NCBI RefSeq assembly: GCF_003352085.1 | Contig: NZ_CP025804.1 | Span: 1,736,001 to 1,800,000 of the forward strand | DNA: 64,000 bases | Direction: 5' to 3' | Source of the DNA: Sulfitobacter sp. SK012 | Lineage (GTDB): Bacteria; Pseudomonadota; Alphaproteobacteria; Rhodobacterales; Rhodobacteraceae | Shown here: piece by piece, positions 45,186-54,364 of the stretch | Layout: every line of letters begins with the position of its first letter | Position numbering within the stretch: position 1 is the stretch's first letter | Notes under the pieces: model-generated | What the model was told of the DNA's origin: nothing | The model's input: only the letters and a program-made list of their open reading frames with translations | Database searches by the model: none | Made by a program: the position numbers and the translations under genes

Positions 45186-46036
45186 ACTTAGGCACTTGCG
45201 AGATTTTCGAAGTAGGACCGCGCGACGGGCTACAAAATGAGACCCGTGAGATCCCGGTGGCTGAAAAAGTCGCCTTGGTCGACAAGCTGAGTGAGGCTGG
45301 TTTTGGGCGGATCGAATGTGCAAGTTTTGTGAGTCCGAAATGGGTGCCGCAGATGGCGGGCTCTGGCGACGTTCTGGCCGCGATAAATCGCAAGAAGGGC
45401 GTACGTTATGCGGCGCTGACGCCGAATATGCGTGGCTACGAGGATGCGATTGCCGCAGGCGCGAATGAGATCGCCGTCTTTGCCTCGGCCTCCGAAGGGT
45501 TTAGCCAAAAGAACATTAACGCCAGCATCGAAGAAGCCTTTGAACGGTTCGCCCCCATTCTGGAAGAAGCGCGCCATATCGATTTGCCGGTACGCGGCTA
45601 TGTGTCTTGCGTTGTGGAATGCCCCTATGACGGTGCGATCTCGCCCGCAGCGGTGGCGGCGGTTGCCGATAGATTGTTTGCGATGGGCTGTTACGAAGTG
45701 TCTCTGGGCGATACCATTGGTGCCGGCACGCCTGACAGCATCGCGCGGATGTTGCTTGCGGTCCGAGACGTGGTGCCAGCGGGCCGTCTTGCGGGCCATT
45801 ACCATGACACGGGCGGTCGGGCGATGGACAACATCGATGCCTCGCTCAGCATGGGTGTACGGGTGTTTGACACGGCCGTTGGTGGGCTGGGCGGCTGTCC
45901 TTTTGCCCCGGGCGCGGTGGGCAATGTCGCCACTGAGGCAGTGAATGCGCATCTGACAGCACTCGGCTACCAGACGGGCCTTGATCAAGAGCTGATTGTT
46001 GAGGCTGCAGCACTTGCGCAGGCGATGCGAGGATAA
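45182..46036 (+). CDS. mvaB: hydroxymethylglutaryl-CoA lyase
   Basis: Cleaves HMG-CoA to acetoacetate and acetyl-CoA, the last step of leucine breakdown. The 284-residue DRE-TIM-type barrel shows EVGPRDGLQNETREIP (metal Asp), PKWVPQMAGSGDV, GYVSCVVECPYDG, the His pair HYHDTGGRAMDN and the catalytic Cys loop GGLGGCPFAPGAVGNVATE. These match mitochondrial and bacterial HMG-CoA lyases. The ATG overlaps the short upstream frame, and liuC follows after four bases. Confidence 0.95.
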   Translation: MNLGTCEIFEVGPRDGLQNETREIPVAEKVALVDKLSEAGFGRIECASFVSPKWVPQMAGSGDVLAAINRKKGVRYAALTPNMRGYEDAIAAGANEIAVFASASEGFSQKNINASIEEAFERFAPILEEARHIDLPVRGYVSCVVECPYDGAISPAAVAAVADRLFAMGCYEVSLGDTIGAGTPDSIARMLLAVRDVVPAGRLAGHYHDTGGRAMDNIDASLSMGVRVFDTAVGGLGGCPFAPGAVGNVATEAVNAHLTALGYQTGLDQELIVEAAALAQAMRG

Positions 46037-46039
46037 ACG

Positions 46040-46822
46040 ATGCATGAGACGATCTCGATCAAGGTCGATGCGCGCGGCGTAGCGACCTTGACCCTGAACC
46101 GCCCAGACAAACACAACGCCATGTCCGCGCTTATGTTGGCGGAGCTGACCCAAGCAGCTGCCGATTTGGGCGCGGATGAGAGCGTTCGGGTTGTGGTGTT
46201 GACCGGCGCTGGGCGTAGCTTTTGCGCAGGGGGTGACCTTGGGTGGATGCGCGACCAGATGCAGATGGACGCCGCTACACGGGCCGGTGAAGCGGGCAAA
46301 CTGGCCACGATGCTTGGCGCACTCAATACCCTTCCCAAGCCGTTGATTGGCCGCGTGCAAGGTAACGCTTTTGGCGGTGGGGTTGGCATGGCGAGCGTTT
46401 GCGATGTGGCGATTGGCGTCGATACCCTCAAAATGGGATTAACCGAGACGAAGCTAGGCATCATTCCGGCGACCATCGGTCCCTATGTGATTGCCCGTAT
46501 GGGCGAGGGGCGGGCGCGGCGTGTGTTTATGTCCTCGCGGTTGTTTGAGGCTCCTGAGGCAGTGGAACTTGGTTTGCTGGCGCGCGCGGTGCCTGAGGCC
46601 GATCTGGATGCGGCGGTTGAAGCTGAGGTGGTGCCTTATCTGGCCTGCGCGCCGGGGGCGGTGGCCGCGGCCAAGAAGCTGGCGCTTGATCTGGGCGGGG
46701 CGGCAACACCGGAGGCCGTCGAGATGTCGATTGCGGGACTGACTGCCCGGTGGGAAACTGACGAAGCATCCGAAGGGATCGGCGCATTCTTTGACAAGCG
46801 CAAGGCGGCGTGGGTGGTGTAG
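46040..46822 (+). CDS. liuC: methylglutaconyl-CoA hydratase (enoyl-CoA hydratase family)
   Basis: Adds water to 3-methylglutaconyl-CoA, giving HMG-CoA for mvaB. The 260-residue crotonase-fold protein shows TGAGRSFCAGGDLGWMRD (oxyanion hole), GRVQGNAFGGGVGMASVCDV and the catalytic-side GLTETKLGIIPATIGPYVI, the pattern seen in LiuC and human AUH. It is the last gene of the liu operon. No terminator is visible after it; instead a stretch with a partial IS end and the IS30 element follows. Confidence 0.88.
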   Translation: MHETISIKVDARGVATLTLNRPDKHNAMSALMLAELTQAAADLGADESVRVVVLTGAGRSFCAGGDLGWMRDQMQMDAATRAGEAGKLATMLGALNTLPKPLIGRVQGNAFGGGVGMASVCDVAIGVDTLKMGLTETKLGIIPATIGPYVIARMGEGRARRVFMSSRLFEAPEAVELGLLARAVPEADLDAAVEAEVVPYLACAPGAVAAAKKLALDLGGAATPEAVEMSIAGLTARWETDEASEGIGAFFDKRKAAWVV

Positions 46823-47060
46823 GCGACCTCAAATTTGAACCATGGTACCCCGAATTATCAGCGACTGAGGGGAATGGAGATGCGACTCCACACAACGAGA
46901 GCCGGTCATGCGGAACGCTCAAACATCAAAGCTGCGCGGACCTTTGCGCTGATTTTCTCAACGTCAGTGCAGGGTGGGCAAACTTGGACAAGTCATGACG
47001 CCATGTAGTGTTGAACGTCAGATGACTTTGACCTTTACGTCAAAACCTGACCGAAACACC
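46823..47060. other. intergenic region between liuC and the IS30 element
   Basis: About 240 bases without a convincing gene. Two things are visible. GGCGACCTCAA at 46823-46833 equals the first 11 bases of the right IS end. TTTGAC-CTTTAC-GTCAAA at 47027-47044, a perfect 6-bp palindrome, ends 16 bases before the IS. A 62-codon frame starting at 46810 has no ribosome site of its own and looks like a chance run-on. Confidence 0.5.
47027..47044. promoter_or_regulatory. palindrome TTTGAC-N6-GTCAAA beside the IS30 element
   Basis: Perfect 6-bp arms with a CTTTAC centre include a consensus-like -35 TTGACC. Sites of this look are typical of MerR-family promoters, where the palindrome lies in the spacer or at the -35. 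The element 16 bases downstream may have cut it from the gene it controlled. Confidence 0.4.
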
Positions 47061-48287
47061 GGTGGCCTCAACTGGTCGACGCAACACTTTAATCTTTAGA
47101 AAGAGATGGAGTGTTTTGAATGAAGTATCGTCGCAGGATTTACTATTCAGCTGAGCAGCGTGCCGAGATCTGGGATCGATGGCAACGTGGGGAGTCGATG
47201 AGTTCGATTGGGCGGGTCTTTGATCGCCAATCGTCGTCGGTATTTTCGGTCATCTCACCTACGGGCGGGATACGGCCGCCGGATCGCAGGCGTGGCAGTT
47301 CTGCATTGAGCCTCTCTGAGCGCGAAGAGATATCCCGCGGGCTGAGTACCAAGCAATCCTTGCGTGCGATTGCACGCCAGTTGCGACGTGCGCCCTCAAC
47401 GATCAGCCGGGAGGTGCGGCGCAATGGCGGATCAGTCGGCTATCGTGCGTCTAGTTCAGATCAGGCTGCTTGGAACCGGGCTCTGCGTCCAAAGATATGC
47501 AAGCTGGCTTGTCACCCGACATTGGCCCGCGCAGTATCAGCAAAGCTACGGCGCAAGTGGTCTCCCGAGCAGGTTGCGGGTTGGCTCAAACGGGCGTTCC
47601 CGGAGGAGGCGCACAAACAGGTGTCACACGAGACTATCTATCGAAGCCTTTATATACAGGCACGTGGCGTTCTCAAAAAGGAGCTGCTGGCGCACTTGCG
47701 CGCAAAACGCACAGTCAGGCGTTCCCAGCATGCCAGCCTAAAGCGCAACGGTAATGGCCAGATTAAAGATGCTGTGTCCATCAGCGAAAGGCCTGCATCC
47801 GTCGAGGATCGCGCTGTTCCGGGTCACTGGGAAGGCGACCTGATTGGCGGATCGAAGAACAGCTATATCGCGACCCTGGTCGAGCGGCATTCACGATACG
47901 TGATGTTGGTGAAAGTCGCGAACAAGGACACTGAAAGCGTCGTCACTGCGCTGATCAAGTCGGCTCAGAAGCTGCCGCGAGAACTTTACAAATCCTTGAC
48001 GTGGGATCGTGGCAAAGAGCTAGCAGATCATCCGCGCTTCACACTGGCCACGGATGTCGATGTCTACTTCTGCGACCCGCAGTCACCTTGGCAACGTGGA
48101 TCAAACGAGAACACCAACCGGCTTTTGAGGCAGTATTTGCCAAGAGGAACCGACTTATCCGTTCATTCTCAGGCAAAGCTCAGCGCAATTGCAAGGCAAC
48201 TTAACGAACGTCCTCGCAAGACCTTGCAATATCAAACCCCAGCAGAGAAGTTCGCTGAGTGTGTTGCATCGACCGGTTGAGGTCGCC
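47061..48287 (+). mobile_element. IS30-family insertion sequence, 1227 bp, apparently intact
   Basis: Terminal inverted repeats can be aligned: left GGTGGCCTCAACTGGTCGAC at 47061 and right end, read in reverse from 48287, GGCGACCTCAACCGGTCGAT; 23 of the first 27 bases match, ending in GCAACAC on both sides. The flanking CC on each side (47059-47060 and 48288-48289) could be a 2-bp target duplication, as IS30 elements make. A single full-length transposase lies inside, and its stop codon falls within the right repeat. Confidence 0.85.
47120..48280 (+). CDS. IS30-family transposase
   Basis: A 386-residue DDE transposase. The N-terminal helix-turn-helix region includes SALSLSEREEISRGLSTKQS and RQLRRAPSTISREVRRNGGS. 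The catalytic triad is visible as D240 (GHWEGDLIGG), D296 (TWDRGKELADH) and E330 (WQRGSNENTNR), giving the D-55-D-33-E spacing typical of IS30. No frameshift or stop interrupts it, so the element may still be able to move. The ATG has GGAGTG upstream. Confidence 0.95.
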   Translation: MKYRRRIYYSAEQRAEIWDRWQRGESMSSIGRVFDRQSSSVFSVISPTGGIRPPDRRRGSSALSLSEREEISRGLSTKQSLRAIARQLRRAPSTISREVRRNGGSVGYRASSSDQAAWNRALRPKICKLACHPTLARAVSAKLRRKWSPEQVAGWLKRAFPEEAHKQVSHETIYRSLYIQARGVLKKELLAHLRAKRTVRRSQHASLKRNGNGQIKDAVSISERPASVEDRAVPGHWEGDLIGGSKNSYIATLVERHSRYVMLVKVANKDTESVVTALIKSAQKLPRELYKSLTWDRGKELADHPRFTLATDVDVYFCDPQSPWQRGSNENTNRLLRQYLPRGTDLSVHSQAKLSAIARQLNERPRKTLQYQTPAEKFAECVASTG

Positions 48288-48351
48288 CCTAAAATCGGAC
48301 GTTCAGGTAAGATGCAGCGGAAGTCCGTTGCGAGCCCATTGAGTACGTGAC

Positions 48352-48864
48352 TTGAACCCCCCCAACTATCCAAGATTGAAGAATTCACATAGGCTTGGTC
48401 GAAACAGCCCGAAATTCATTATTGACAGGTTCATCATCAAACATTTTTTGGCACTTTTGTCGGTATCGGCTTTTTATCTTGGCGGGGCAAACGCAATCCT
48501 AGCGCGATTTGCGGGCACATGCACTCAGGGCGATGCCGACCGTCTCTTCGGTGCTGCCCTCTCGATCATACTTTATTGTATTGCGTTGATTGCCTTACAC
48601 TTTGCCAAAAATAGGCGCGTTATTTTTCTATGCACGCTACCGCTCTGGCCTATATGGATTTGGCTAACAATCTTCACACTCCAACTGAGTAGCGCGTTGT
48701 TGGTAAGTGGCCAGACAGCCTGTTCGTTTTTGGAAGGCATTTCTTATCCAGAAAGCGGAAATGAGGTGTTGTTTGCCACTCTTTGGATACTGATGACCCT
48801 AAGTTCGATAATTGGAGGTCTCTGTGTCTGGCGCTCTAGGAAGCAAGTCTCGAACGGTAACTAA
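48352..48864 (+). CDS. four-helix membrane protein, unknown
   Basis: A 170-residue protein with four hydrophobic segments at about 30-52, 65-85, 88-115 and 138-160 (FLALLSVSAFYLGGANAILA, LPLWPIWIWLTIFTLQLSSA, LFATLWILMTLSSIIGGLCV). No ATG is available: the frame opens at TTG 48352 after an upstream stop, with TTG 48376 as a second option and a weak ribosome site. It is AT-richer than neighbouring genes and lies directly after the IS, so it may be recently acquired or have had its upstream region replaced. No family is recognised. Confidence 0.5.
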   Translation: MNPPNYPRLKNSHRLGRNSPKFIIDRFIIKHFLALLSVSAFYLGGANAILARFAGTCTQGDADRLFGAALSIILYCIALIALHFAKNRRVIFLCTLPLWPIWIWLTIFTLQLSSALLVSGQTACSFLEGISYPESGNEVLFATLWILMTLSSIIGGLCVWRSRKQVSNGN

Positions 48865-49291
48865 GTCCCGCGCTGCCGACCTTGGCAAAGATAGTGGTGA
48901 AGGTCCGGTTTGGGGCAGAAATGCTTGATGTTCGGGCCAAGGCTGCATGGCGCGGATCCTTGATGGGGTTCAGGGAATCCGATGCATCGAGTCGTAGATG
49001 CGCGGCGTTCCACATGTGTGAAGATGGCGGGGCAGGTTGCGGCCTCATGCATCGCAAGCGCCAATCATGAAACTCCAGCCCAGCAAACCTGGCGTCAACG
49101 CGGGTTTTATCTGGCTGTTGCTTTGCGCGCCACGGGCCCAAGGCCATGACGTGATGGTGCGCTTTGAGCCCCACCTTTCGCTGCACATCCCGTTGACCCC
49201 ACCTCGTCGCGCCGTTAAACCCGACTAAAGCCTGTTCCGCCGGGCCCTTTGCGTTCGTTTTAGGGCCACATACCGCTAAAGGAGCCTCCTC
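48865..49291. other. 427-base region upstream of nuoA, no gene identified
   Basis: This stretch must carry the nuo promoter unless it is further upstream. A weak TTGACC (49194-49199), 16-base gap, TTAAAC (49216-49221) pair is the best candidate. A 63-codon frame at 49037-49228 contains a hydrophobic GFIWLLLCAPRAQG but no ribosome site. A long frame on the minus strand (49747 down to 48836) covers nuoA and part of nuoB in antisense and is a shadow. I see no palindrome or RNA structure worth naming. Confidence 0.35.
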
Positions 49292-50178
<887 letters not shown>

Positions 50179-50203
50179 GCCGTGCGTATGAAGGAAGCCT
50201 AGC

Positions 50204-50809
50204 ATGAGTGAAGCGCTGAACGAACTTGGGTCCTACATTGAGACCAAGCGCCCTGATTGTGTGCTGTCTTGGGATGTGACCCAGGGTGAGCTGAATATGA
50301 ACGTGACGCTGGCCAACATCGTGGGCTTTGTGGAGTTTTTGAAGGGGGACGCGACCTGTCGGTTTTCGTCTCTCGTGGATATCACAGCCGTGGATTATAC
50401 CGGTCGGGCCAAGCGGTTCGACGTGGTCTACCATTTCCTGTCAATGTACCAAAACCACCGCATCCGTCTGCGCGTTGCAGTCCGCGAGCAAGACATGGTG
50501 CCGTCGCTGGTTGATGTGCACCCCTCAGCCAATTGGTTTGAGCGTGAAGTGTTCGATATGTTCGGCCTGCTGTTTTCCGGCCACCCTGATTTGCGCCGGT
50601 TGCTGACGGATTACGGTTTCCGCGGCCATCCACTGCGCAAGGATTTCCCGACAACAGGGTATACCGAAGTGCGGTATGATGAGGCTGAAAAGCGCGTGGT
50701 CTATGAGCCGGTGTCACTGGTCCAAGAATACCGGCAGTTTGATTTCATGTCTCCGTGGGAGGGTGCCGAATACATCCTGCCGGGTGATGAAAAAGAGGCG
50801 GCGAAATGA
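50204..50809 (+). CDS. nuoC: NADH-quinone oxidoreductase subunit C
   Basis: Peripheral subunit of complex I near the quinone site, 201 residues. The signature of the 30-kDa subunit is [16 protein letters not shown], seen here as [20 protein letters not shown], followed by [19 protein letters not shown]. In this organism NuoC and NuoD are separate, unlike the fused form of Escherichia coli. The stop overlaps the nuoD start by ATGA. AAGGAAG is upstream of the ATG. Confidence 0.96.
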   Translation: MSEALNELGSYIETKRPDCVLSWDVTQGELNMNVTLANIVGFVEFLKGDATCRFSSLVDITAVDYTGRAKRFDVVYHFLSMYQNHRIRLRVAVREQDMVPSLVDVHPSANWFEREVFDMFGLLFSGHPDLRRLLTDYGFRGHPLRKDFPTTGYTEVRYDEAEKRVVYEPVSLVQEYRQFDFMSPWEGAEYILPGDEKEAAK

Positions 50810-52032
50810 TGGATGGTACCAAAGGTTTCGATGACGCCCTAACCGGCGAGCAGAAGATCCGCAATTTTAACATTAACTTCGGGCCACAACACCCTGCGGC
50901 GCACGGTGTTTTGCGTCTTGTGCTGGAGCTGGACGGCGAAGTTGTTGAGCGCTGCGATCCGCATATTGGCCTGCTGCACCGTGGCACTGAAAAGCTGATG
51001 GAAAGCCGGACATACCTGCAAAATTTGCCGTATTTTGACCGGCTTGATTACGTAGCACCAATGAACCAAGAGCACGTCTGGTGTTTGGCCATTGAAAAGC
51101 TGACCGGTGTCGAAGTGCCGCGCCGCGCGTCACTGATCCGGGTGCTGTTTTCTGAGATTGGCCGGATCCTTAGCCACCTGCTGAACGTGACAACGCAAGC
51201 GATGGACGTTGGCGCGCTGACCCCGCCGCTTTGGGGTTTTGAAGAACGCGAAGATTTGATGATCTTCTATGAGCGTGCCAGTGGCGCGCGTTTGCACGCT
51301 GCATACTTCCGTCCGGGCGGTGTGCATCAGGATCTGCCACCAGAATTGCTGGATGATATCGAGACTTGGGCGCATAAGTTCCTTTCGGGCTTCATGGTCG
51401 ATATCGACGCGCTGCTCACTGAAAACCGCATCTTCAAACAGCGTAACGCTGACATCGGCGTGGTGAACGAACAAGACATTCAGGACTGGGGTTTCTCCGG
51501 TGTGATGGTTCGCGGTTCCGGCCTCGCGTGGGATCTGCGCCGTGCGCAGCCTTATGAATGCTACGATGAATTCGAGTTCCAAATCCCTGTCGGCAAGAAC
51601 GGCGACTGTTATGACCGCTACCTTGTTCGGATGGAAGAAATGCGTCAGTCGACGCAGATTATCCTTCAGGCGATTGAAAAGCTCCGGGCACCCGAAGGGC
51701 AGGGCGACATCTTGGCCCGTGGCAAGATCACACCGCCCAGCCGGTCGGATATGAAGACCTCAATGGAAAGCCTGATCCACCATTTCAAGCTTTATACCGA
51801 AGGGTTCCATGTGCCTGCTGGCGAAGTTTATTGCGCTGTTGAAGCCCCTAAGGGCGAATTCGGTGTCTACCTTGTTGCGGATGGATCGAACAAACCGTAC
51901 CGCGCCAAAATTCGCGCGCCGGGGTTCTTGCACCTACAAGCGATGGACTACCTGAGCCGTGGGCATCAGCTTGCAGATGTGGCTGCGATCATCGGTACGA
52001 TGGACGTGGTCTTCGGGGAGATTGACCGGTGA
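50806..52032 (+). CDS. nuoD: NADH-quinone oxidoreductase subunit D
   Basis: The 49-kDa-type subunit of complex I forming the quinone cavity with NuoB, 408 residues. Clear stretches are [20 protein letters not shown] (with the quinone-contacting His), [20 protein letters not shown], the core [20 protein letters not shown] and the C-terminal [20 protein letters not shown] and [14 protein letters not shown]. The first ATG at 50806 overlaps nuoC; a second lies three bases on. The stop codon overlaps a 26-codon frame (TGATG). Confidence 0.96.
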   Translation: MMDGTKGFDDALTGEQKIRNFNINFGPQHPAAHGVLRLVLELDGEVVERCDPHIGLLHRGTEKLMESRTYLQNLPYFDRLDYVAPMNQEHVWCLAIEKLTGVEVPRRASLIRVLFSEIGRILSHLLNVTTQAMDVGALTPPLWGFEEREDLMIFYERASGARLHAAYFRPGGVHQDLPPELLDDIETWAHKFLSGFMVDIDALLTENRIFKQRNADIGVVNEQDIQDWGFSGVMVRGSGLAWDLRRAQPYECYDEFEFQIPVGKNGDCYDRYLVRMEEMRQSTQIILQAIEKLRAPEGQGDILARGKITPPSRSDMKTSMESLIHHFKLYTEGFHVPAGEVYCAVEAPKGEFGVYLVADGSNKPYRAKIRAPGFLHLQAMDYLSRGHQLADVAAIIGTMDVVFGEIDR

Positions 52033-52112
52033 TGGCACACATCTCTGACTTCACCTTTGCACCTAAATTCCTGCCGGAGACCGCCTTGGTCTGCGCACTT
52101 ACGAAAGCCTGA
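52032..52112 (+). CDS. 26-codon frame between nuoD and nuoE
   Basis: ATG at 52032 overlaps the nuoD stop as TGATG and the frame ends with TGA at 52110-52112, five bases before nuoE. The deduced peptide starts [16 protein letters not shown] and ends CALTKA. Neither it nor nuoE has a good ribosome site, so ribosomes may pass from nuoD through this frame into nuoE. It fills the gap exactly, which argues for function, but a chance frame of this size cannot be excluded. Confidence 0.4.
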   Translation: MAHISDFTFAPKFLPETALVCALTKA

Positions 52113-52116
52113 CCTG

Positions 52117-53265
52117 ATGCTTCGCCGCCTTCACCCTGACCAACCTGACAGCTTCGCTTTTACCTCCGCCAACCAGGCGTGGGCCGAAGCGCAGATCACG
52201 AAATACCCAGAAGGGCGTCAGGCCAGCGCGATCATTCCGCTTTTGTGGCGCGCCCAAGAGCAAGAGGGTTGGCTGTCGCGTCCTGCGATTGAACACATCT
52301 CTGGAATGCTAGGTCTTGCGTATATTCGCGGGCTTGAAGTGGCGACGTTCTACTTCATGTTCCAATTGCAACCTGTTGGATCTGTTGCGCATATTCAGGT
52401 TTGTGGCACCACGTCCTGCATGATTTGCGGTGCCGAAGATCTCGTTGGGCTGTGCAAAGAGCGGATTGCGGGCAAAGCGCATCAGCTGAGTGAAGATGGC
52501 AAGTTCAGCTGGGAAGAAGTTGAATGCCTTGGAGCGTGTTCCAACGCGCCAATGGCGCAAATCGGTAAGGATTATTACGAAGACCTTACAACTGAGCGCC
52601 TTGGTGAAATTCTTGATGAGCTAGCGGCAGGTAAAGTTCCAACGCCGGGCCCACAGAACGGCCGCTATGCCGCAGAGCCGCTTTCGGGTCTGACGTCGCT
52701 GGTGGATCACGACAGTGGCAAATCCGCGTATAACGCCAGCGTGCAATTGGCGACGGATATTGGCGACACGGTCAAACGGATTGACGGCACTGAGGTTCCA
52801 TTGTTGGCCCCTTGGCAGGGTGTTGCGGCGAATGACGACAAAAAGCCGGCAAAACCTGCGAAAAAGCCCGCCAAGAGCAAAGCTGCAAGTGCTGATGTCG
52901 CAGCGAAGCCAAAGGCAGCTGCCAAGCAGGACGCAAAAGCGGCTGAACCCGCGGCGACCGGAGCGGGCAAGAAGCCGCGCGGCATGAAAGCGGCGCGCAA
53001 AGCTGGGGCGGATGATCTTAAGATGATCAAAGGCGTCGGCCCCCAGCTTGAAAAAATGTTGAACGAGTTAGGCTTTTTCCACTTTGATCAGGTGTCCAAA
53101 TGGGGTGCCGAGGAAATATCGTGGGTTGATCAAAACCTGAAGGGTTTCAAGGGTCGCGCGTCGCGGGACACATGGGTCGATCAGGCACGCGCACTTGCTA
53201 CTGGTGGGGAAACCGAGTTTTCCCAACGGGCCAAGAAAACCGGCATATATAAAGACCGGACGTGA
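52117..53265 (+). CDS. nuoE: NADH-quinone oxidoreductase subunit E with long C-terminal extension
   Basis: The 24-kDa-type subunit of the NADH module, carrying a [2Fe-2S] cluster: [12 protein letters not shown] and [15 protein letters not shown]. The usual protein is about 160-240 residues; this one has 382. After residue about 245 an Ala/Lys/Pro-rich linker ([20 protein letters not shown]) leads to a domain with [20 protein letters not shown] and the tail [14 protein letters not shown], resembling a helix-hairpin-helix. The next gene has the same domain. Such extensions occur in Rhodobacteraceae NuoE; the function is unknown. Starts at the ATG 52117 rather than upstream. Confidence 0.93.
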   Translation: MLRRLHPDQPDSFAFTSANQAWAEAQITKYPEGRQASAIIPLLWRAQEQEGWLSRPAIEHISGMLGLAYIRGLEVATFYFMFQLQPVGSVAHIQVCGTTSCMICGAEDLVGLCKERIAGKAHQLSEDGKFSWEEVECLGACSNAPMAQIGKDYYEDLTTERLGEILDELAAGKVPTPGPQNGRYAAEPLSGLTSLVDHDSGKSAYNASVQLATDIGDTVKRIDGTEVPLLAPWQGVAANDDKKPAKPAKKPAKSKAASADVAAKPKAAAKQDAKAAEPAATGAGKKPRGMKAARKAGADDLKMIKGVGPQLEKMLNELGFFHFDQVSKWGAEEISWVDQNLKGFKGRASRDTWVDQARALATGGETEFSQRAKKTGIYKDRT

Positions 53266-53292
53266 CGGTGTAATCTGGGGAGACGTTAAGGT

Positions 53293-54123
53293 ATGTTAGA
53301 TTTTGAGAACAAAGACGCGTGCAGACGCGGGTGTTGGCGCATGGCGGGTGGCGTTGGGCTGCTTTTGGCGATTGTGCTTTGGCTGGCCGCGGACTGGGGC
53401 TTTTTCCAAGCATTGTTCGCAGGGATCGTAGTCGGTGTGATCTGCGGCTTTCTGTTCCCATCGTTTTTCTGCAAGTCTGACAGTGCCGCGCAAAGCAGCA
53501 TGGGCTCCGCAGCGGCTGATACAGCATCAGGATCGGCAAGTGCCGGCGCTGCAGGATCGATGGCTGCATCTGCGGCAGGGACATCCGATGCGGTAACGTC
53601 CGGATCTACGCCGTCTTCTTTTACTTCTGCTCCACCAGCAGCAGCACCTGCTGAGGCGGCACCAAAAGATGCGGCGAAGCCAAAAGTTGCCGCAAAACCA
53701 AAAGCCGCTGCGAAGCCTAAGGCAGCAGCGAAACCAAAGGCTGCTGCAAAACCCAAGACCGAGGCCAAGCCCAAAGCCGCTGCAAAGCCAAAAGCGGCAG
53801 CGCCTAAAGCTGCTGCCACGCCAAAGCGCGCGGCTGTTGCTGCTGATGGTCAACCCGAAGTTCTAACGGGCCCGCGTTCGGGACAGACCGCCGATGATCT
53901 AAAGCTGATCAGTGGTGTGGGTCCAAAGCTTGAAACGACGTTGAACGAGCTGGGCTTTTACCACTTTGATCAAGTCGCTGGCTGGCGCAAAAAGGAAATC
54001 GAATGGGTCGATTCCCGTCTGCGCTTTAAGGGCCGAATTGAGCGGGACGACTGGATGTCTCAGGCCAAAATCCTAGCTAAGGGTGGCGAGACTGAGTTTT
54101 CGAAAAAGAAGAAAAAGACCTAG
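53293..54123 (+). CDS. membrane protein with AAKPK repeats and NuoE-like C-terminal domain
   Basis: A 276-residue protein: two hydrophobic segments at about 18-60 (VGLLLAIVLWLAADWGFFQA, GIVVGVICGFLFPSFF), a Ser/Ala-rich stretch and a long Ala/Lys/Pro repeat at residues about 127-180. A C-terminal domain follows (ADDLKLISGVGPKLETTLNE, then HFDQVAGWRKKEIEWVDSRL, then GGETEFSKK). The last domain is shared with NuoE immediately upstream. It is probably anchored in the inner membrane with the domain in the cytoplasm. GGGGAG precedes the ATG. A role in complex I assembly or docking is an inference from position and the shared domain. Confidence 0.75.
   Translation: MLDFENKDACRRGCWRMAGGVGLLLAIVLWLAADWGFFQALFAGIVVGVICGFLFPSFFCKSDSAAQSSMGSAAADTASGSASAGAAGSMAASAAGTSDAVTSGSTPSSFTSAPPAAAPAEAAPKDAAKPKVAAKPKAAAKPKAAAKPKAAAKPKTEAKPKAAAKPKAAAPKAAATPKRAAVAADGQPEVLTGPRSGQTADDLKLISGVGPKLETTLNELGFYHFDQVAGWRKKEIEWVDSRLRFKGRIERDDWMSQAKILAKGGETEFSKKKKKT
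53671..53829 (+). repeat. 15-bp codon repeat encoding AAKPK units
   Basis: About ten imperfect copies of a 15-base unit (GCN GCN AAR CCN AAR) encode a basic, proline-rich linker in the preceding gene. The units vary at third codon positions, so the repeat is kept at protein level. This low-complexity tract is prone to length change by slippage. Confidence 0.8.
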
Positions 54124-54139
54124 AGTTTAGGAGCCGTTT

Positions 54140-54364
54140 GTGGCGCAGAGTGACGATAAACTGATGCGTGACGGACGGCGACTTGCTTTGGTAAGTGTGG
54201 TGGGCGCGTTCGCGTTTATTGGTATCGAGGCCGCCGGGGCTTATTTTAATTGGCCCAACCAGACAATGGGCCTGCTGGAACTTGGCATTGCTGCCATGTT
54301 TTTGTGGGTCTTTATACAAGCATTCAGGCTGTGGCGGGTTCGCCAGTCTGAGAAAGACGGATGA
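54140..54364 (+). CDS. DUF5337-like small membrane protein
   Basis: A 74-residue protein with two hydrophobic helices ([20 protein letters not shown] at about 16-35, [19 protein letters not shown] at about 44-62) and a basic end. It matches the small DUF5337-type proteins found in nuo operons of Rhodobacteraceae. The start is GTG at 54140 with GGAG six bases before it; an ATG at 54164 is a weaker option. The stop overlaps the nuoF ATG (ATGA). Its role in complex I is not known to me. Confidence 0.8.
   Translation: MAQSDDKLMRDGRRLALVSVVGAFAFIGIEAAGAYFNWPNQTMGLLELGIAAMFLWVFIQAFRLWRVRQSEKDG

Noticed and set aside
45230..46360. A 376-codon minus-strand frame
   Set aside because: Antisense to mvaB and liuC, whose motifs are clear on the plus strand.
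46810..46998. 62-codon frame overlapping the liuC end
   Set aside because: Starts inside liuC without a ribosome site and has no recognisable features.
53671..53829. Periodic repeat that might be taken for a CRISPR or VNTR array
   Set aside because: Units are contiguous 15-base codon repeats in frame (AAKPK), with no spacers; they encode a protein linker.
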